Below are positions 6,944 to 8,987 of a stretch of DNA of 8,987 bases, piece by piece. Location of the stretch: NCBI GenBank assembly GCA_046303115.1, contig JBKCGZ010000204.1, positions 1 through 8,987 on the forward strand, given 5' to 3'. The first letter of the stretch is position 1; every line of letters begins with the position of its first letter. The DNA is from CAINEC01 sp046303115 (lineage in GTDB: Bacteria; Bacteroidota; Bacteroidia; AKYH767-A; OLB10). The notes under the pieces were generated by a model, which saw nothing but the letters and a program-made list of their open reading frames with translations, ran no database searches and was not told the DNA's origin. The translations under genes and the position numbers were made by a program.

Positions 6944-7756
6944 ATGTCAAATATACTTGATCCTTCATGGGACAATGTTATCAACCCAGACAGAGTTGAA
7001 TTGGTTTTTGAAAACCGTAACAAAGAGTTTGGTGCGTATGTAATTCGTAAAGGATACACAAAAACAGCATCAAGAGCTATGTTGATTTCAATTAGCTTTT
7101 TCACTCTATGTGTATGTGCCCCTGTAATTTATAAATTGATTTCTGCCAACATTGAAAAAATCGTTGAGAAGCCAGTTGAAGTTACCGTTGAGCTCAAAGA
7201 ACCTCCTCCACTAGACAAAAACGAACCACCACCACCACCACCTCCTCCTCCTCCAACTATAGAAACGGTAAAATTTACGCCCCCTGTAGTTGTTGATAAA
7301 GAGATTGCGGAAGAAGAACAACCACCGCCCCAAGAAAAGTTAAATGAAACTAATGTTGGGGTTGTTACCCAGGAAGGTACGGAAGGCGCTACTGAATTGC
7401 CTCCTGAGCCTGTTGCTCCAGATCCAGATGCAGATAAGGTGTTTACGTATGTAGAAGAAATGCCTACATTTCCTAATGGTGGTGAAACGGCTATGTATAC
7501 TTATATTACAAAAAATATACGCTACCCTCAGATGGCAGTTGATGCCAATATCACAGGTAAAGTGTTCGTTAATTTCGTTGTAGACCAAAACGGAAATATC
7601 GCTGATGTAAAAGTACTTCGTGGTATTGGTGGAGGTTGTGATGAAGAAGCAATTCGAGTTATTAAATCGATGCCTAAATGGACTCCAGGAAAACAAAACG
7701 GAAGAACAGTAAAAGTTAGTTTCAACGTTCCGATTTCTTTTACGTTAAGAAATTAA
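6944..7756 (+). CDS. tonB: Energy transducer TonB
   Basis: The 270-residue protein is anchored in the inner membrane, spans the periplasm and contacts the TonB box of outer-membrane transporters (SusC-like receptors in this phylum). In order: a 43-residue cytoplasmic start with VELVFENRNKEFGAYVIRK (18-35), typical of Bacteroidota TonB; a membrane helix at about 45-66; a Pro/Glu-rich spacer (75-165) with ten consecutive prolines at 95-104; and a C-terminal TonB domain (about 170-270). That domain shows PTFPNGG (174-180), YPQMAVDANITGKVFV (194-209), EEAIRVIKSMPKWTPGKQNG (234-253) and the final NVPISFTLRN. The helix lacks a histidine equivalent to His20 of E. coli TonB. It is the last gene of the ton operon and is followed by a strong terminator. 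Confidence 0.96.
   Translation: MSNILDPSWDNVINPDRVELVFENRNKEFGAYVIRKGYTKTASRAMLISISFFTLCVCAPVIYKLISANIEKIVEKPVEVTVELKEPPPLDKNEPPPPPPPPPPTIETVKFTPPVVVDKEIAEEEQPPPQEKLNETNVGVVTQEGTEGATELPPEPVAPDPDADKVFTYVEEMPTFPNGGETAMYTYITKNIRYPQMAVDANITGKVFVNFVVDQNGNIADVKVLRGIGGGCDEEAIRVIKSMPKWTPGKQNGRTVKVSFNVPISFTLRN
7226..7255 (+). repeat. Trinucleotide CCA/CCT run encoding ten prolines in TonB
   Basis: Five CCA, four CCT and one final CCA codon in a row encode Pro95-104 of TonB. The tract stiffens the periplasmic spacer. Such a run normally needs elongation factor P for efficient translation, and its repeat structure makes length changes in multiples of three likely between strains. Confidence 0.85.
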
Positions 7757-7777
7757 TATTTAACTAGAATTTTAATG

Positions 7778-7807
7778 AAAAGAGCCTCTCAATTGGGGCT
7801 CTTTTTT
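7778..7807 (+). terminator. Rho-independent terminator of the ton operon
   Basis: AAAAGAGCC (7778-7786) pairs with GGCTCTTTT (7797-7805) over nine bases around a ten-base loop and runs into a tract of six T (7802-7807). It begins 21 bases after the tonB stop and separates the ton operon from the following genes. Confidence 0.88.
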
Positions 7808-7829
7808 ATTTTCAATGATTATTGTTTTG

Positions 7830-7837
7830 TAATTTCG
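7830..7837 (+). promoter_or_regulatory. Candidate -7 box for the small membrane protein/PstS-like unit
   Basis: TAATTTCG is one base off TAnnTTTG and lies 22 bases after the ton terminator. It would start transcription near 7843-7846, just before the proposed TTG start at 7861. No convincing -33 element is seen. Confidence 0.35.
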
Positions 7838-7860
7838 CGACTAATCTAAAACCAATACCC

Positions 7861-8091
7861 TTGAAAGGAAATAAAATACTTTTTTATGTAACAGCTGCTA
7901 TGTCGGCTCTCTACCCAATATTCGGGATTTATATCCTACTTGCTCCAAATGTTGAAACACTATTACCAGGTAATAAGCGTTATATAATTGGAACTATGCT
8001 ATTGGTTTATGGTGTATTTCGTTTTTTTCGATTGAAGTCGATGAAGAAAAATATTGATCAACAAGAGCAAAACCAGGAGTCTAATTTATAA
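7861..8091 (+). CDS. Small two-helix membrane protein of unknown function
   Basis: I do not recognise the family. From the TTG at 7861 the product has 76 residues: a short basic start (MKGNK), a membrane helix at about 5-28 (ILFYVTAAMSALYPIFGIYI), a loop with LLPGNKRY, a second helix at about 41-57 (IIGTMLLVYGVFRFF) and a basic then Gln/Glu-rich soluble tail (RLKSMKKNIDQQEQNQ). Both ends are probably cytoplasmic by the positive-inside rule. Alternative starts are TTG 7822, which lies upstream of the candidate promoter box and gives an unconvincing N-terminus, and ATG 7900, which would cut into the first helix. Its TAA overlaps the ATG of the lipoprotein gene by one base (TAATG), so the two are probably translated together, suggesting a linked role. 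Confidence 0.72.
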   Translation: MKGNKILFYVTAAMSALYPIFGIYILLAPNVETLLPGNKRYIIGTMLLVYGVFRFFRLKSMKKNIDQQEQNQESNL

Positions 8092-8987
8092 TGAAAAAAA
8101 TATTCTTTTTACTTCCTTTACTTTTTCTGGTATCCTGCGGAACTGATTTTAAAAAACCATACAGCGATACTCCTACATCTGGTATCGTAAAAATCTCTTC
8201 TGATGAAACATTGCAACCATTGATTGATTCGGAGAAAGATACTTTTATGGGATTGTATCAGTATGCTAAATTAAATGTAAAGCATAGTGCAGAAGCAAAT
8301 TGTTTCAATGATTTCATTAATGATTCTGCGAAAGTAATCATTGTGACTCGTAAGTTGAATGATAAAGAGAACACTTATTTCAAATCAAGAAACTTAATTC
8401 CAGTAACAACTAAAATTGCATTAGACGCAATTGCAATTATTGTAAATAAAAGCAATCCTGATAGCCTACTCTCGATTAAGCAACTTACTTCCATTTTAAG
8501 CGGAACAAGCACCAATTGGAACCAACTATTTCCCACTTCGAAACTGGGCAAAATTTCAGTTGTGTTTGATAATAATGGTTCTAGCAATGTTCGTTATTTG
8601 AAAGACAAATTATTAGATGGGAAAGACTTCGCGCCATCTTGTTTCGCTTCAGAATCAAATCCAGCTGTAATAAAATATGTTGAAGAAAATGAAAATGCCA
8701 TTGGAATAATTGGCGTTTCGTGGATTAGTGACATTGATGACAAAAGCAGTCAAGGATTTCTATCGAGGATAAAAGTGTTGGATTTAACAACAGTTGACAA
8801 TCCGGTTTATCCAGACGATTATTATAAACCTTACCAGGCTTATATAGCCCTATCGCAATACCCATTGATAAGAGAAGTCTATATGATTAACAGAGAAGGT
8901 CGCGCCGGACTAGGAACTGGCTTCGTTTCTTTTGTTGCAGGAGATGCAGGACAACGAATAATTAGAATGGCCGGATTATTGCCTGCT
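8091..8987 (+). CDS. PstS-like phosphate/anion-binding lipoprotein, 3' end cut off by the window
   Basis: There are 299 codons to the edge with no stop; probably only a short C-terminal tail is missing. A lipoprotein signal peptide is clear: MKKIFFLLPLLFLVSCG with lipobox Cys16. The mature part matches the PstS-type periplasmic binding fold: SSDETLQPLI (36-45, where PstS has a GSTTL-like loop), VTRKLNDKE (85-93), ALDAIAIIVNKSNP (110-123), LTSILSGTSTNWNQL (132-146), VFDNNGSSNVRYL (158-170, where phosphate binders usually have GSGT) and ENAIGIIGVSWI (201-212). The family usually captures phosphate for a PstCAB transporter, but no such genes are visible here. Overlap with the small membrane protein gene and closeness to tonB suggest an envelope role. 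Binding of phosphate itself is unproven. Confidence 0.87.
   Translation, partial: MKKIFFLLPLLFLVSCGTDFKKPYSDTPTSGIVKISSDETLQPLIDSEKDTFMGLYQYAKLNVKHSAEANCFNDFINDSAKVIIVTRKLNDKENTYFKSRNLIPVTTKIALDAIAIIVNKSNPDSLLSIKQLTSILSGTSTNWNQLFPTSKLGKISVVFDNNGSSNVRYLKDKLLDGKDFAPSCFASESNPAVIKYVEENENAIGIIGVSWISDIDDKSSQGFLSRIKVLDLTTVDNPVYPDDYYKPYQAYIALSQYPLIREVYMINREGRAGLGTGFVSFVAGDAGQRIIRMAGLLPA

Noticed and set aside
7340..7725. Two minus-strand frames opposite the TonB C-terminal domain
   Set aside because: They lie opposite a strongly conserved domain, resemble no known protein, and would run into the ton operon transcript.

Overview
The window comes from an AT-rich Bacteroidota genome (GC roughly one third, judged by eye). 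Four things point there: a type IX secretion (T9SS) C-terminal sorting domain, the exbB-exbD-exbD-tonB gene order with an N-terminally extended TonB, starts that mostly lack Shine-Dalgarno sequences, and promoter-like TAnnTTTG boxes. I cannot name the genus.

Left half, minus strand (1-4021): two long tandem paralogues encode exported FG-GAP/VCBS-type repeat proteins, probably beta-propeller-like surface or secreted proteins with many DxDxDGxxD calcium loops. The upstream gene (4021 to 1841) is complete and ends in a T9SS type A sorting domain. The downstream gene (1844 to beyond base 1) starts inside the stop region of the first through an ATGA overlap and is cut by the window edge.

Centre (4022-4827): a short divergent intergenic region with a good Bacteroidota-type -7 box leads into yajQ (4116-4607), a YajQ-family nucleotide-binding protein. 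A 220-base gap follows, holding a weak terminator-like hairpin and a candidate promoter for the next operon.

Right half, plus strand (4828-7756): exbB, exbD1, exbD2 and tonB are tightly packed and end in a clear rho-independent terminator (7778-7807). Together they encode an inner-membrane proton-driven motor that passes energy to outer-membrane TonB-dependent transporters. After the terminator a new transcription unit probably starts. It holds a small two-helix membrane protein of unknown function (7861-8091) and, overlapping by one base, a PstS-like substrate-binding lipoprotein (8091 to the right edge, nearly complete).

I see no RNA gene, mobile element, CRISPR array or obvious foreign island. 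Most of the window is recognisable Bacteroidota gene content. The parts most worth a second look are the coupled T9SS propeller paralogues, the small membrane protein/PstS-like pair beside the TonB operon, and the unusual architectures of the ExbD and TonB subunits.
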